Of a stretch of DNA of 58,385 nucleotides, positions 8,084 through 18,387 are shown piece after piece (position 1 is the first letter of the stretch; every line of letters begins with the position of its first letter). The notes beneath the pieces are model-generated. The model was not told where the DNA came from and did not search any database. It saw nothing but the letters and a program-made list of their open reading frames with translations. Source of the stretch: Desulfonatronum sp. (GTDB taxonomy: Bacteria > Desulfobacterota > Desulfovibrionia > Desulfovibrionales > Desulfonatronaceae); the NCBI GenBank assembly GCA_011049455.1, contig DSBL01000005.1:1-58385 (forward strand), read 5' to 3'. The translations under genes were made by a program, and so were the position numbers.

Positions 8084-9769
8084 ATGTTCAAAACACGATC
8101 CGTCCTGACCTATAGCCTGATCCTCGTGGTCGGCTTCCTGACCATCTGTCCGGTGGCCATGCTGTTCTTCGGCAGCTTTTCCAAGGGGCTGGGCGCCTTC
8201 GGGGTCTTCACCTTGGACAAGTATGTCCGGGCGTATACGGATCCGGCCCTGGCCAGGATCATTGTCAACACCGCGATTTTCGTCTTCGGCTCGGCCTCGG
8301 TGGCCACGTTCCTGGCCCTGTTTCTGGCCTACCTGAACAACCGCACCGATATTCCGGGCAAGTTCATGTTCAAGGTCATCTCCATCATCCCGATGATGAT
8401 CCCGCATGTGCTCTTTTCCGTGAGCTGGGTCCTGCTTTTGAACCCCACCAACGGCCTGCTCAACCTCATTTTCAAGCAGATCCCGCTGCTACAGGACTTT
8501 TCCCTGAACATTTACAGCCTGTGGGGCATGATTCTGGTGGAGGGCCTGTTGGACCTGCCCATTGCCTACCTGATCATCGCCCCGGCCATGGCTTCCTTTG
8601 ACGTGGCTCTGGAGGAATCCTCAAGGGTGAGCGGCGCCTCGACCTGGCGGACCCTGTTCCGGGTGACTCTGCCGGTGCTCCGGCCGGCTATCCTGGCCGC
8701 CTTCATCCTGGGCATCGTGCGCAGCCTGGCCTCTTTTGCCGTGCCTTCGGTGATCGGCATGCCCGGGCGGGTGCAGGTTCTGGCCACGCACATCTACCAG
8801 ATGATCTCCACGGGCTTCGCCCCTGACTACGGCAAGGCCGCCGCGGTGGGCATGAGCGTTTTGGCGACCTCGGTGACCTTGATTTTCCTGTACCGTTACC
8901 TGACCTCGGAAAGTGAAAAATTCGTGACCATTTCCAGCCGGGGCTACCGGCCCACGGTGGTTGAACTGAAAAAGGCCAGGTATCCCCTCTTTGCCGTGGT
9001 GGCCCTGCTTTCCGTGATCCTGATCGTTCTTCCGGTTCTGGTCCTGTTCTATACCTCCCTGGTGCCCTACAGCATGGTCCCCAGCGCCAGGGCTTTTTCC
9101 ATGATCAGCTGGAAGCATTGGGCCGACGTGCTGAGCGACCCAGTTTCGTTGCTTTCCCTGAAAAACAGCGTCTTTCTGGGCGTTGTCGGGGCCAGCCTGG
9201 GCGTGAGCCTGTCTTTGCTGGTGGCCTACGTGATCGTCAAGGTTCGCACCAAGGCCGCGGGCATCCTGGATTCCTTGAGCTTCCTCTCTTTTTCCTTTCC
9301 GGGAATCGTCATTGGCGTGGGCTTCATGTGGTTCTTCGTGCGCACCCCGCTGTACGCCACGATATGGGCCCTGCTCATCGGGTACATCGCCACTTACCTG
9401 CCCTACGGGATCCGCCCCCTGGCCAGCGCCTTTGTTCAGGTGCACAGCCATCTGGAGGAGTCCTCCCAGGTCTGCGGCGCCGGGACCTTCACCACCCTGC
9501 GCAGGATCGTGATTCCCCTGCTCGTTCCGGGCTTGGTCTCCGGCTGGATACTGATGGCCACCATGTTCGTGCGGGAGCTGACCCTCTCCGTGGTCCTTTC
9601 CCGGCCCGGCACCGAGGTGTTGGCCGTGCAGATTCTGCGTTTCGCCGAGGATGGCCTGTGGGGCAGACTGTCCGCCCTGGGCATCATCATGATTTTCATT
9701 TCCACGACACTGGTGATTCTGGCGACCCTCGTCGGGGCCAGGTTCAAGCCCGTGGAGGGCGGCGGATGA
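8084..9769 (+). CDS. ABC transporter permease, fused two-domain iron(III) type (FbpB-like)
   Basis: A 561-residue inner-membrane permease made of two BPD_transp_1 (MetI-like) halves in one chain, as in FbpB/SfuB proteins. There are about 12 membrane spans. Each half carries the EAA loop that docks on the ATPase: EESSRVSGASTWRTL in the first half and EESSQVCGAGTFTTL in the second, both followed by the usual LP or IP turn. GGAAG lies directly upstream of the ATG at 8084. Third and last gene of the importer; the stop at 9769 is followed by 127 bp before the next gene. Confidence 0.92.
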   Translation: MFKTRSVLTYSLILVVGFLTICPVAMLFFGSFSKGLGAFGVFTLDKYVRAYTDPALARIIVNTAIFVFGSASVATFLALFLAYLNNRTDIPGKFMFKVISIIPMMIPHVLFSVSWVLLLNPTNGLLNLIFKQIPLLQDFSLNIYSLWGMILVEGLLDLPIAYLIIAPAMASFDVALEESSRVSGASTWRTLFRVTLPVLRPAILAAFILGIVRSLASFAVPSVIGMPGRVQVLATHIYQMISTGFAPDYGKAAAVGMSVLATSVTLIFLYRYLTSESEKFVTISSRGYRPTVVELKKARYPLFAVVALLSVILIVLPVLVLFYTSLVPYSMVPSARAFSMISWKHWADVLSDPVSLLSLKNSVFLGVVGASLGVSLSLLVAYVIVKVRTKAAGILDSLSFLSFSFPGIVIGVGFMWFFVRTPLYATIWALLIGYIATYLPYGIRPLASAFVQVHSHLEESSQVCGAGTFTTLRRIVIPLLVPGLVSGWILMATMFVRELTLSVVLSRPGTEVLAVQILRFAEDGLWGRLSALGIIMIFISTTLVILATLVGARFKPVEGGG

Positions 9770-9896
9770 GGTCGGAGGTTTTTGTTCACGGACCGCCGAG
9801 CCGTTCAACCCTGCCCATGCGCTGCGCTTTGTATCGCCCTGGACACGTTGAGGGCAGCCCAGGTTGGGCCGAAATCCGGCGCATGACAGGCCAGCC

Positions 9897-11513
9897 ATGA
9901 CCGTCATGTTTTTCAAGCTCTTCGGCGGCCTGGGGTTGTTCCTGCTGGGCATGGCCTTGTTCATTGACGCCCTGAAGGCCTTGGCCGGGCAGGCCTTGCG
10001 CAGGGCCCTGGCGCGGTTCACGGGCACTCCGCTGAAGGCCTTTGTTTCCGGAGCTCTGGTAACGGCCCTGGTCCAGTCCTCCAGTGCGACCACGGTCACG
10101 GTGATCGGCTTTGTCAGCGCGGGGCTGTTGACCTTTCCCCAGGCCGTGGGAGTGGTCTTCGGCGCCAGTCTGGGTACCACGGGCACGGGATAGATCGTGT
10201 CCGAATTGGGACTCAAGGTGAGCATCGGCCTGTATGCCTTGCCTCTGGTGGGCTTGGGCGCGTTCTTGAAACTGTTGGCCCAGGGACGCTGGGCGGTTCT
10301 GGGTCTCGCCCTGGCCGGCTTCGGCCTGATTTTCGTCGGCATTGATGCGCTGCAGGAAGGGATGCAGGAGGTCGCGGGACTGCTCAATCTGGCGCAGCTG
10401 CCGTCCATCGGCTTGCAAGGGCACGTGCTGGCCATGTGTATCGGGTTGGCCATGACCGTGATCATGCAGTCTTCAAGCGCGGCCGTGGCCACCACTCTGA
10501 CGGCCCTGTACGCGAACGCGGTGAGCTTCGAGCAGGCTGCCTCGCTGGTGATTGGCGCGGCCGTAGGCACCACGGTGACCGGCATGCTCGCGGCCATCGG
10601 CGCCAGTGTTCCGGCCAAGAGAACAGCCCTGGCCCACGTGCTGTTCAACCTGGCCACCGGACTGATCGCGGTGTTGCTGCTGCCGTTGTTTCTGTGGGCC
10701 ATTCGGCTGATGCAGGTCCATTTTGGCCTGGATCCCGGCGCAACCAGTCTGGCTGCCTTTCACACCTTCTTCATCGCTGCGGGCGTGGCTGTTTTTCTGC
10801 CGATGGTCGATCGGTTCGCCAGCGGAATCGAGCGGCTTTTGCCGGACAAAGGCCCGAAGCTGGCGCGCCATCTGGATGACACCCTGCTCCACGCGCCCGC
10901 GGTGGCCCTGGAGGCCACGCGACGCGCCCTGGAACAAACGGCGTGCGAGTTGTTTGCCACTATCCGCTCCATCCTGGCAGGCCGCTTTGCCAGACAGGCG
11001 GAGGCTTCTTGCCAGATTGAGGAGGCCCTGGACCGGACCCAGCGCTTTTTCGTGAAAATTCCCCCTGTGTCCGGGGAGGAGACGCTGTCAAAATCGCGGG
11101 TGGCCCTGATGCATGCCATTGACCATCTGTTCCGGCTGACATCGCATCATTTTCCGCCGCCTGGAGTGAGGCAGGTGCTGGGTGCGCAGGGCTTGCAGCA
11201 GGCGGCGCGGCAGACCCGGGAGCTGCTCGAGCTGGGGGAATCGGGATTGCAAGGGCGGGAAGCAGACGGATGGGAAAGGGAGGTGGAGCGCAAAGCCCAG
11301 GAACTGGCGGAACTGCGTCGGCAGGAACGTCCTCTTGTGCTCAGCCAAACAGTGGGCGGCGAATGGGAACCGTCCCTGGCCCTGCATTTTCTGGACGCCA
11401 TGCGCTGGCTGGACCGATTGGGCTACCACGCATGGCGCATCTGTCATTATCTGGGCGACGAAGACCGTAGCGAGGCCGCCCTGAACAAGGTCCAGGGCGA
11501 TCCAGGGCAGTGA
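9897..11513 (+). pseudogene. Na/Pi cotransporter family protein interrupted by an in-frame TAG
   Basis: Two frames, 9897-10193 and 10197-11513, are the same frame separated by one TAG at 10191-10193. Together they give a normal 538-residue Na+/phosphate cotransporter (PF02690 kind): two copies of the QSSSA signature (VQSSSATTVT and MQSSSAAVAT), about eight membrane spans, and a C-terminal PhoU-like helical domain of about 200 residues. The TAG falls in GTTGTG-stop-IVSELGLKV, where I recall relatives having Trp, so TGG to TAG is the simplest change. If the stop is real, the first 98 residues alone cannot transport; a restart at GTG 10197 would lack the first repeat. Alternatives are a sequence error or stop read-through. 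The start ATG at 9897 sits just before the first membrane span. Confidence 0.75.
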
Positions 11514-11638
11514 TGCGATGCCATGGGAGCGGTCCGGGACTCGTGACGCTTCCGGCCTGGTTTTTTCGCGGTGCTTATGCGATCCGGCAAATCAGGCTCG
11601 TTATGCATGGAAGCCATCTTCTGGGCACACGGAAGCGC

Positions 11639-11666
11639 TTGACTTGGAGCATTATTTTATTCAATA
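11639..11666 (+). promoter_or_regulatory. Candidate promoter for the MucR-family gene
   Basis: TTGACT (11639-11644) with TCAATA (11661-11666) after 16 bp, in an AT-rich island (11651-11700) inside otherwise GC-rich DNA. MucR/Ros proteins bind AT-rich DNA and often control their own genes, so the island may also be an operator. Weak -10 match. Confidence 0.3.
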
Positions 11667-11710
11667 AGTTATTTTGCGCAAAGACTTTTTTCATGAAAAA
11701 GGAGCATGCA

Positions 11711-12142
11711 ATGGATGAATTTGTGGCACAGGCGCTGGAAATCGTAAAGGCGCAGGCAGGAATTCGGATCATGACGGAAACGGAAATGACCTCCATGGTG
11801 GCGAAGATCGCCGCCAGCTTGAGAAGCATGTCAGAGCCGGGCGTTATTGCAGGGACAGTGATTGATTCTTCCCCTGCTCAGCACATTGACCCCAAAAGGG
11901 CGATCAAGGAAAAATCCATTACCTGTCTGGAGTGCGGAAAGAGCTTCAAAGTGCTGACCAAAAAGCATCTTGCCGCCCACGATCTGACGGCTGACGAGTA
12001 CCGCGAAAAATACGGCTACAAAAAAGGCGCCGCCCTTGTTGCCAAAGCGCTCTCCAAGGCCAGACGCAGGAAGATGCAGGAGATGCAGCTTTGGAAAAAA
12101 AAAGGCATGAAGCTTGATCAATCATCGACAATAAAGCCATGA
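11711..12142 (+). CDS. MucR/Ros-family zinc-finger transcriptional regulator
   Basis: A 143-residue regulator. The C-terminal half carries the prokaryotic Cys2His2-type zinc finger of the Ros/MucR family: Cys72 and Cys75 (CLECGKSFK) with His86 and His90 in KKHLAAHDLT, followed by the conserved EYREKYG and a basic tail. The ATG at 11711 is chosen because AAGGAG ends 6 bp before it; an in-frame ATG at 11693 has no such signal. MucR proteins act as repressors or nucleoid organisers for surface polysaccharide, motility and biofilm genes in alphaproteobacteria; the target here is unknown. It ends 7 bp before gpmI, but a shared transcript need not mean shared function. Confidence 0.85.
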   Translation: MDEFVAQALEIVKAQAGIRIMTETEMTSMVAKIAASLRSMSEPGVIAGTVIDSSPAQHIDPKRAIKEKSITCLECGKSFKVLTKKHLAAHDLTADEYREKYGYKKGAALVAKALSKARRRKMQEMQLWKKKGMKLDQSSTIKP

Positions 12143-12149
12143 GGCCGCA

Positions 12150-13796
12150 ATGACCATTCACCCGCTTGCTCCTCTGGCCGGCGTGCAACGCAGCCCCGGG
12201 CCGGTGGTGCTCGTAATCATGGACGGCATTGGTCTTGGGACGCGGGACGAGCGCGACGGCGTCTTTGTCGCGCATACTCCCGTGCTCGACGCGCTGCTGC
12301 AAGAGCCCTTGACGGTGCGTCTCAAGGCCCACGGGACGGCCGTGGGACTGCCCACGGACGACGACATGGGCAACTCGGAGGTTGGGCACAATGCCCTTGG
12401 CGCGGGCCGGGTTTTTCCCCAAGGGGCGAGACTCGTCAATGAAGCCATCGCGTCCGGTAAAATCTTTCAGGGAGATGCCTGGCAACGGGTCATCCAGGCC
12501 GGCCTGAACGGCAAAACCATCCATTTTATCGGCCTGGTCTCCGACGGCAATGTGCACAGCCATATCGATCAGCTCAATGCCCTGCTGGACAGGTGCGCGG
12601 AGGCCGGCGCAGGCAGGGTCAGGGTGCACGCGTTGCTGGACGGCCGCGACGTGGAGCAGAAAAGCGCCTTGCGGTACATTGAGTCGCTTGAAGCCAAGCT
12701 TTCCGGCCTTTCAACGGACACTCGGGACTTCCGGATAGCCTCGGGCGGCGGTCGGATGGTGACCACCATGGATCGCTACAATGCCGACTGGCGGGTGGTG
12801 GAAAGGGGCTGGAAGGCGCATGTTCTGGGGCAAGCCAGGCAGTTCGCTTCGGCCTCGGAGGCCGTCCGGACATTCTACCGCGAGGATCCGGGGATCACGG
12901 ACCAGTACATGGACAGTTTCGTGATCGTGGACGCCAAGGGACCTGTGGGCACGGTGGAGGACGGGGACGCCGTGGTCTTTTTCAATTTTCGCGGTGACCG
13001 GGCCATAGAGATTTCCAGGGCCTTCGAGGAGCCGGAGTTCACGGAATTCGACAGGGTTCGCGCACCCCGCGTCTTCTATGCCGGCATGATGCAATACGAC
13101 GGCGACGCCTTGATTCCGAAGAACTTCCTGGTGGAACCGCCGGTCATCGACAGAACCCTCGGGGAATATCTGTGCCGCACCGGGGTCCCTTCCTTCGCCG
13201 TCTCGGAAACCCAGAAGTACGGCCATGTCACCTATTTTTGGAACGGCAACAAATCCGGGTACATTGACGAGGCTCTGGAAACATACGAGGAGATCTTGTC
13301 GGACAGGATCGCCTTTGATCTGCGGCCCTGGATGAAAGCGGCCGAGATCACCGACAGGGTCCTGGCCGCCGTGACAAGCGGCCGTTACCGCTTCATTCGG
13401 CTGAATTTCGCCAATGGCGACATGGTCGGCCATACCGGGGTGGAGCCGGCCATCAGGATTGCCGTCGCGGTCGTGGATCTCTGCCTGAACAGGATCCTGG
13501 CCGCGGTTTCTCAGGCCCGGGGCATTGCCGTGATCACCGCGGACCACGGAAACGCCGACTGCATGTGGACGGAAAACAAGGGCGTGATCACCCCGATGGT
13601 CGCCCACACCTTAAACCCGGTCCCCTTCATCATCAAAGACTTCAGCGCACAAAACGCCTTCGCCCTGACCAACGTGGCCACGCCGGGGCTGGCCAACGTG
13701 GCCGCGACCATGTGCACGCTTTTGGGCTATGTTCCGCCAAAGGAATATGAACCGTCCCTGGTGGCTGTGAACGCACCCGGCTCCAAGGCTCGGTGA
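12150..13796 (+). CDS. gpmI: 2,3-bisphosphoglycerate-independent phosphoglycerate mutase
   Basis: A 548-residue cytosolic enzyme that interconverts 3- and 2-phosphoglycerate in glycolysis and gluconeogenesis using two metal ions. The metal-binding DG of VIMDGIG (Asp25), the catalytic Ser76 in MGNSEVGHN, the DGRD and RMVTTMDRYN motifs, and the late NFANGDMVGHTG and TADHGNAD metal motifs are all present. Length is near the usual 510-550. GAGG precedes the ATG at 12150, 7 bp after mucR. It converges on hypF, with only 11 bp between the two stop codons. Confidence 0.96.
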   Translation: MTIHPLAPLAGVQRSPGPVVLVIMDGIGLGTRDERDGVFVAHTPVLDALLQEPLTVRLKAHGTAVGLPTDDDMGNSEVGHNALGAGRVFPQGARLVNEAIASGKIFQGDAWQRVIQAGLNGKTIHFIGLVSDGNVHSHIDQLNALLDRCAEAGAGRVRVHALLDGRDVEQKSALRYIESLEAKLSGLSTDTRDFRIASGGGRMVTTMDRYNADWRVVERGWKAHVLGQARQFASASEAVRTFYREDPGITDQYMDSFVIVDAKGPVGTVEDGDAVVFFNFRGDRAIEISRAFEEPEFTEFDRVRAPRVFYAGMMQYDGDALIPKNFLVEPPVIDRTLGEYLCRTGVPSFAVSETQKYGHVTYFWNGNKSGYIDEALETYEEILSDRIAFDLRPWMKAAEITDRVLAAVTSGRYRFIRLNFANGDMVGHTGVEPAIRIAVAVVDLCLNRILAAVSQARGIAVITADHGNADCMWTENKGVITPMVAHTLNPVPFIIKDFSAQNAFALTNVATPGLANVAATMCTLLGYVPPKEYEPSLVAVNAPGSKAR

Positions 13797-13807
13797 ACAA
13801 AGACGCC

Positions 13808-16141
13808 TCACCCCCGTGCGAGCAGCAGTCGGGCCCAGACGGCCTGGCCCAGGGAGATGCAGGCGTCACCCGGCGGCAGCAGGGTATGCACCAGGGGGGT
13901 CAGACCTCTGGAAACCAGGGCCCGAGGCAGTTCCACGCTCACGGTCAGATTGTGCATCACCCCGCCGCTTAAGGCCACATGGTCCACCCCGATTTTGGCG
14001 GCCAGGGCTTCGGACAGGTCGGCCAGCCCCTGGACAAGACCCAGGTGGAAACGGCGGCTGATCAGGCCCGGGCTCAGACCGCGCCGCCAGTCGTCATGCA
14101 CCTGTCGAAACAGCTCCAGCGTGTCCAGGACCAGCGGCTCCGCGCCGGCCAGGACCGGACAGGCATAGCTTTTTTGTTCATCCAGGTTTTGGATGCGCTC
14201 CAGGGCCACTGCGGCCTGCCCCTCGTAGGCCATCACCAGCTTGACGCCCAGCAGGCCGGCCACCGCGTCAAAGAGCCGGCCGCAGCTGGTGGTCCAGGGA
14301 CTGTTGATGCCCCGTTCCAGCATGGCCGGAACAATGGCGTCGGCCTGCGCAAAGTCCGCAAGCCATGGCCAGGGCCTTGCTGAGGGTTTTTTTTCGCCGA
14401 TGCCCCATAAATAGCCGCGGGCCATGCGCCAGGGCTGCCGGGCCGCCTGTTCGCCGCCGGGCATGGGCACAGGGGTGAGATGGCCAAGGCGATGATATTC
14501 CGGACGATCGGGATGAACCAGCAAGGCCTCTCCGCCCCAGACGGTCCGGTCGTCGCCCAGACCGGCCCCGTCCAGAGCCAATCCCAGGACCGGTTTTTGA
14601 TGGCGGTTTTCAGCCAGCACGGCGTGGATGTGGGCTGCGTGGTGCTGAACCTGGAAAAGCGGCAACTCCTGCCGCTGCCGACCAAAATCCGTGCTCATGT
14701 AGTCCGGGTGCAGGTCGCAGGCCAGGGCCTCGGGCCGGACCTGCAACACCTCCTGGAAATAGGCCATGCTTTCCCGATAGAACTGAAATGTTTCCAGGTT
14801 TTTCAGATCCCCCAGGTGTTGGCTGACAAAAGCCTGGTCCTTCTTGGTCAGGCAGATGGTGGCCTTCAGTTCCGGTCCCAGACCCAGGACGCAGGGACCC
14901 GGTCTGGCCAGAAAAATCGGAGAGGGCGTGTAGCCGCGGGCGCGGCGAAAGAATTCGGTCCGGCTGGACACGGGATGGACGCGGACCACGGAATCGTCGC
15001 AGCGGATCAGGATGTCCCGGTTGTGCAGCACGAACAGATCCGCAACAGCCCCCAGCCGGGCCAGGGCCTCGCGGTTGCCCAGGGCAATGGGCTCGCTGCT
15101 CAAATTGCCCGAGGTGGCCACCAACACCGGGATCTGGTCCAAAGCGATGCAGTCCCGGTAATGGGCCAGGAGCACATGATGCAAGGGGGTGTAGGCCAGC
15201 ATCAGGCCGATGCGGTCCGTGTCCGGGGCCAGATGCATGGAAAGCGGCGCGTTTTCCCTGGCAGTCAGCAGCACAATGGGCCGTTGCGGCGAGACGAGCA
15301 GGTCTTGTTCCGCGGATGAGGCCCGAGTCAGCGCCAGGGCGGCGCCCAAATCCGGGACCATCACGGCCAGGGGTTTTTCCCAGCGGTGCTTGCGGCGGCG
15401 CAGCTCGGCCACGGCCGGATCGCTGTTTGCGGCGCAGGCCAGGTGAAATCCGCCCAAGCCCTTGATCGCTAGAATTTGGCCCTGGGCCAGGGCCCGTGCG
15501 GCCAGGACCAGGGTTTCATCGCCCGCAGCCAGTTTTTCTCCGCGGTTGTCCGCCAGCCAGACCTGGGGCCCGCAGGCCGGACAGGCATTGGGCTGGGCAT
15601 GGAAGCGGCGATCCAAGGGGTTTTCATATTCGCGCCGGCAGTCCGGGCACATGGAAAAGCAGGCCATGGAGGTCTGGGGCCGGTCGTAGGGAATGGCCGC
15701 GGTGATGGTCAGCCTGGGGCCGCAATTGGTGCAGTTGATGAATGGGTAGAGGTGGCGACGGTCCCGGGGATCGAAAAGTTCGCGCAGACAATCAGCGCAG
15801 GTGGCCGTATCCGGGCTGATCAGCACCTGGTGATCCCGGCCCGGGGCGCTTTCCAGAATGCGAAAACCCTGCTCTTCGGCTACCAGGGGCAAGGGTTCGC
15901 GGTTCAGGGAGGTGATTGCGGCCAACGGCGGCAGGCTGTCCCGGAGCCGGCCCGGAAAGGCCAGCACCTCCGTGTCGGGCCCCTGGATTTCAACGACCAC
16001 CCCTGCCGGTGCGTTGCGCACAAACCCGGTCAGGCCCAGCGAGCCAGCCAGCCGAAAGACCGCGGGACGAAAGCCCACGCCCTGGACCTGGCCGGCAATG
16101 GTCACCTTGTGGCGAAGGATGGCAGGCAATGAAGATGTCAC
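13808..16141 (-). CDS. hypF: Carbamoyltransferase HypF, [NiFe]-hydrogenase maturation
   Basis: HypF makes the thiocarbamate on HypE that supplies the CN ligands of [NiFe]-hydrogenase. All modules are present: acylphosphatase domain with GQVQGVGFRP (residues 17-26), two paired zinc fingers (Cys115/118/137/140 and 165/168/187/190), a YrdC/Sua5 domain (about 200-390), and a Kae1-like C-terminal domain with HHAAHIHAV, the WGGEALL motif and the SGGVMHN motif. I start it at the GTG at 16141, giving 777 residues, the family norm; the open frame runs about 155 codons further but only in sequence antisense to the receptor gene. No good ribosome-binding site is visible, and TTG at 16129 is an alternative. 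It follows a terminator, so it probably has its own promoter or depends on read-through. No other hyp genes are in the window. Confidence 0.93.
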   Translation of the reverse strand: MTSSLPAILRHKVTIAGQVQGVGFRPAVFRLAGSLGLTGFVRNAPAGVVVEIQGPDTEVLAFPGRLRDSLPPLAAITSLNREPLPLVAEEQGFRILESAPGRDHQVLISPDTATCADCLRELFDPRDRRHLYPFINCTNCGPRLTITAAIPYDRPQTSMACFSMCPDCRREYENPLDRRFHAQPNACPACGPQVWLADNRGEKLAAGDETLVLAARALAQGQILAIKGLGGFHLACAANSDPAVAELRRRKHRWEKPLAVMVPDLGAALALTRASSAEQDLLVSPQRPIVLLTARENAPLSMHLAPDTDRIGLMLAYTPLHHVLLAHYRDCIALDQIPVLVATSGNLSSEPIALGNREALARLGAVADLFVLHNRDILIRCDDSVVRVHPVSSRTEFFRRARGYTPSPIFLARPGPCVLGLGPELKATICLTKKDQAFVSQHLGDLKNLETFQFYRESMAYFQEVLQVRPEALACDLHPDYMSTDFGRQRQELPLFQVQHHAAHIHAVLAENRHQKPVLGLALDGAGLGDDRTVWGGEALLVHPDRPEYHRLGHLTPVPMPGGEQAARQPWRMARGYLWGIGEKKPSARPWPWLADFAQADAIVPAMLERGINSPWTTSCGRLFDAVAGLLGVKLVMAYEGQAAVALERIQNLDEQKSYACPVLAGAEPLVLDTLELFRQVHDDWRRGLSPGLISRRFHLGLVQGLADLSEALAAKIGVDHVALSGGVMHNLTVSVELPRALVSRGLTPLVHTLLPPGDACISLGQAVWARLLLARG

Positions 16142-16233
16142 AATGGAGAAGTATCTTTCCGCAATGAGCAGGATGCTGTCAGTATCGCGGGCTGACTCAT
16201 GGTATTGCAAGACCGCGGGTATTGTAAATCTCC

Positions 16234-16273
16234 AAAAAAAAGCCCCCGAAGGCCGCGAAGGGCATCCGGGGGC
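16234..16273 (-). terminator. Rho-independent terminator of the cheW-chemoreceptor operon
   Basis: Read on the minus strand: GCCCCCG (16267-16273), a loop of 18 nt that can pair further, CGGGGGC (16242-16248), then eight T residues (16241-16234). It lies 25 bp after the receptor stop and 93 bp before the hypF start. Confidence 0.85.
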
Positions 16274-16298
16274 GCAATAACGGAGAAAGGAGAAGGGA

Positions 16299-18326
16299 TC
16301 AGGATTCCTTGAGCCGGTGCACCAGGTTCTGCAGGTCCGCGGCCTGTTTGGCCAGATCGGAAATGGCCTGGGCCGATTGGACCATGACCTCGCTGGTTTC
16401 CGAGGCGATGCGGTTGATGTCCTCCACCCCGCGATTGATTTCCTCGCTGGTGGCCGACTGCTCCTCGGCGGCCGTGGCAATGGAGCGGACTTGATCCGCG
16501 GCCTGTTCGGCCAAGGTGACGATCTCACGCAACTCCTGACCTGATTTCGCGGCCAGCCGCGTGGCGCCCTTGACCGACTCCACGGTTTGATCCACGCTGC
16601 CGGCATTGGTGCGGACTTCCTCCTGGATCACGGAGATGTAGTCGCCGACTTCCTTGGTGGCGGACATGGTTTTTTCAGCCAGTTTGCGTACCTCGTCGGC
16701 CACCACGGCAAAGCCGCGGCCCGCGTCTCCGGCCCGGGCAGCTTCAATGGCCGCGTTCAAGGCCAGCAGGTTGGTTTGGTCGGCAATATCCTCGATGACG
16801 TTCATGATCTTGCCGATGCCCTCGGCCTTTTCTCCCAGTGCCGTGATTTTTTTCTTCAACTCCAAGACATTGCGCTGCACATCCGCGATGCCCTTGACCG
16901 CTTCCTGCACGATCCTGGCGCCGGTCTGGGCCTTGGACTTGGCTTGGTCCGAGGCTTCAGCGGCCTGGGAAGCATTTTTGGCCACTTCCAGAACCGTGGC
17001 ATTCATTTCCTCCATGGCCGTGGCCGTTTCGCCGGTGCGGTTGCGCTGTTCCTCGGAGCCGCGGCTGGCCTGCTCCACCTGGGCCGCGAGCTGCTCCGAG
17101 GCCGAGGTCATCTGCTCCACAACGCCGTCAATTTGCCCGGCGGCCTGGAGCATGCCGTCGCGTTTGGCCTGTTCTGCCCGGCGTTTGGCTTCCTCGGCTT
17201 CCCGGCTGGCCAGGGTGGCTTCTTGGGCTTTTTGTTCGGCCTCCCTGGCTTTTTCATCCGCCTCCTGAATCTTGGTCTTCAGATTGGCGACCATGGATTT
17301 CAGGGCCTGGGCCAGGGTGCCGATCTCGTCCTTGTTCGTGATCTCCAGTTGTTCATCCAACCGTCCCTGGGCCACCAGAGAGGCGAAATTGGTGGCCCTG
17401 GCAATGGGCCGGGCCAGGGTCCGGGCAAAGAGGATTCCGGCCAGGATCATCACGGCGCCGACAATCAGGCTGACCACCAGAATGGACATCAGGATGCTGT
17501 TTTGGGCTTCCTCGATCACGCGTCGTTCCGCGCCGATGAAGAACATGCCCGCGGTGTTGCCCGCAGGATCAATGATCGGCCAATAGGCCGTGTCGTAATT
17601 TCTGCCCAGGATTTGGTTGCGGTCGAAAAAAACCTGGGACTTTTGCAGGACCGTTTCCAGGACCTGTGGGTTGTCCATTTTCGTGCCCACCACTCGCTGG
17701 CCGTCGCGCATGATGGTCGTGGACAGGCGGGTGTCCTTCTCGAAAATGGTGGCTTCCACGGCAAAGCGTTGCTTGATTTTGTCCACAAAGGCAAATGAAC
17801 CCAGGTCCATGCCCAGGATGGCCACGCCCACGATGCGGTCGCCCATCTTCACGGGATAGCCGGCGCGCTGGGAAAACTTGACCGCGCTTCCGTATTCAAT
17901 GCCCACGCTGGGTTGATTTTGCAAAGCTTTTTGGACAATGACCTGATTGCTGACGCTGTCGCCGAATTCGGGCGAATGGCCGCGGGCCAGCACCGTGCCT
18001 TGCTGATCCGCCATAGTCACGATATCAACGCCGGTTTGTCGCATCAATTCCCGGGCATATTCCTGGAGAAAGAGCCTGCGGTTGTCGAACATGCTCTGGG
18101 CCACCTCGGTGTTTTGGGCGATCAGGGAGGCGATGGCCAGCAGATACTCTTCCTGGTCCTTAACCTGAGCCTCCACCGCGCCCTTGGCGATCTCGAGTTC
18201 GGCCAGGGCCTGTTCATCAAAGCCCTTTGTTACGAAATGGTTGGTGGTGTAAAACAGGACGCTGCTGGTCAGCAGGACCGCAAGGACGACAATGCCGATC
18301 AGTTTGCCGAAGATCGAGATGCGCAT
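16299..18326 (-). CDS. Methyl-accepting chemotaxis protein with periplasmic Cache-type sensor
   Basis: A 675-residue chemoreceptor. TM1 spans about residues 8-27, a periplasmic sensor of about 245 residues looks like a single Cache domain (with [20 protein letters not shown]), TM2 is at about 280-300, then HAMP, a long Ala/Glu-rich coiled coil, and the signalling tip with [19 protein letters not shown], which binds CheA and CheW. No C-terminal CheR/CheB pentapeptide is visible. GAGAGGA precedes the ATG. It follows cheW by 61 bp and ends in a strong terminator, so the two form a small operon. The stimulus cannot be read from sequence; small organic acids are common for this sensor type. Confidence 0.93.
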   Translation of the reverse strand: MRISIFGKLIGIVVLAVLLTSSVLFYTTNHFVTKGFDEQALAELEIAKGAVEAQVKDQEEYLLAIASLIAQNTEVAQSMFDNRRLFLQEYARELMRQTGVDIVTMADQQGTVLARGHSPEFGDSVSNQVIVQKALQNQPSVGIEYGSAVKFSQRAGYPVKMGDRIVGVAILGMDLGSFAFVDKIKQRFAVEATIFEKDTRLSTTIMRDGQRVVGTKMDNPQVLETVLQKSQVFFDRNQILGRNYDTAYWPIIDPAGNTAGMFFIGAERRVIEEAQNSILMSILVVSLIVGAVMILAGILFARTLARPIARATNFASLVAQGRLDEQLEITNKDEIGTLAQALKSMVANLKTKIQEADEKAREAEQKAQEATLASREAEEAKRRAEQAKRDGMLQAAGQIDGVVEQMTSASEQLAAQVEQASRGSEEQRNRTGETATAMEEMNATVLEVAKNASQAAEASDQAKSKAQTGARIVQEAVKGIADVQRNVLELKKKITALGEKAEGIGKIMNVIEDIADQTNLLALNAAIEAARAGDAGRGFAVVADEVRKLAEKTMSATKEVGDYISVIQEEVRTNAGSVDQTVESVKGATRLAAKSGQELREIVTLAEQAADQVRSIATAAEEQSATSEEINRGVEDINRIASETSEVMVQSAQAISDLAKQAADLQNLVHRLKES

Positions 18327-18387
18327 ATGTTCCTCTCTTGTTCCGTCTATAATCTTATAGATGAAGCCATTGCCCGGACAAGGCCGG

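Noticed and set aside
8621-10702. 693-codon open frame on the minus strand across the permease and Na/Pi genes
   Set aside because: It is antisense to two clear genes, has a biased Pro/Ala/Arg composition and no family likeness; a product of high GC in the third position.
9897-11513. Pyrrolysine at the TAG codon
   Set aside because: The family residue I expect there is Trp, the site is in a membrane transporter, and nothing else in the window points to a pyl system; a point change or error is simpler.
16142-16606. Upstream extension of hypF by about 155 codons
   Set aside because: It reads through the terminator and antisense-like sequence in the receptor 3' end; the HypF acylphosphatase domain begins right after 16141.
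16587-17798. 403-codon plus-strand frame over the chemoreceptor gene
   Set aside because: Leu/Gly/His-rich shadow of the receptor coiled coil; no domain or ribosome-binding site.
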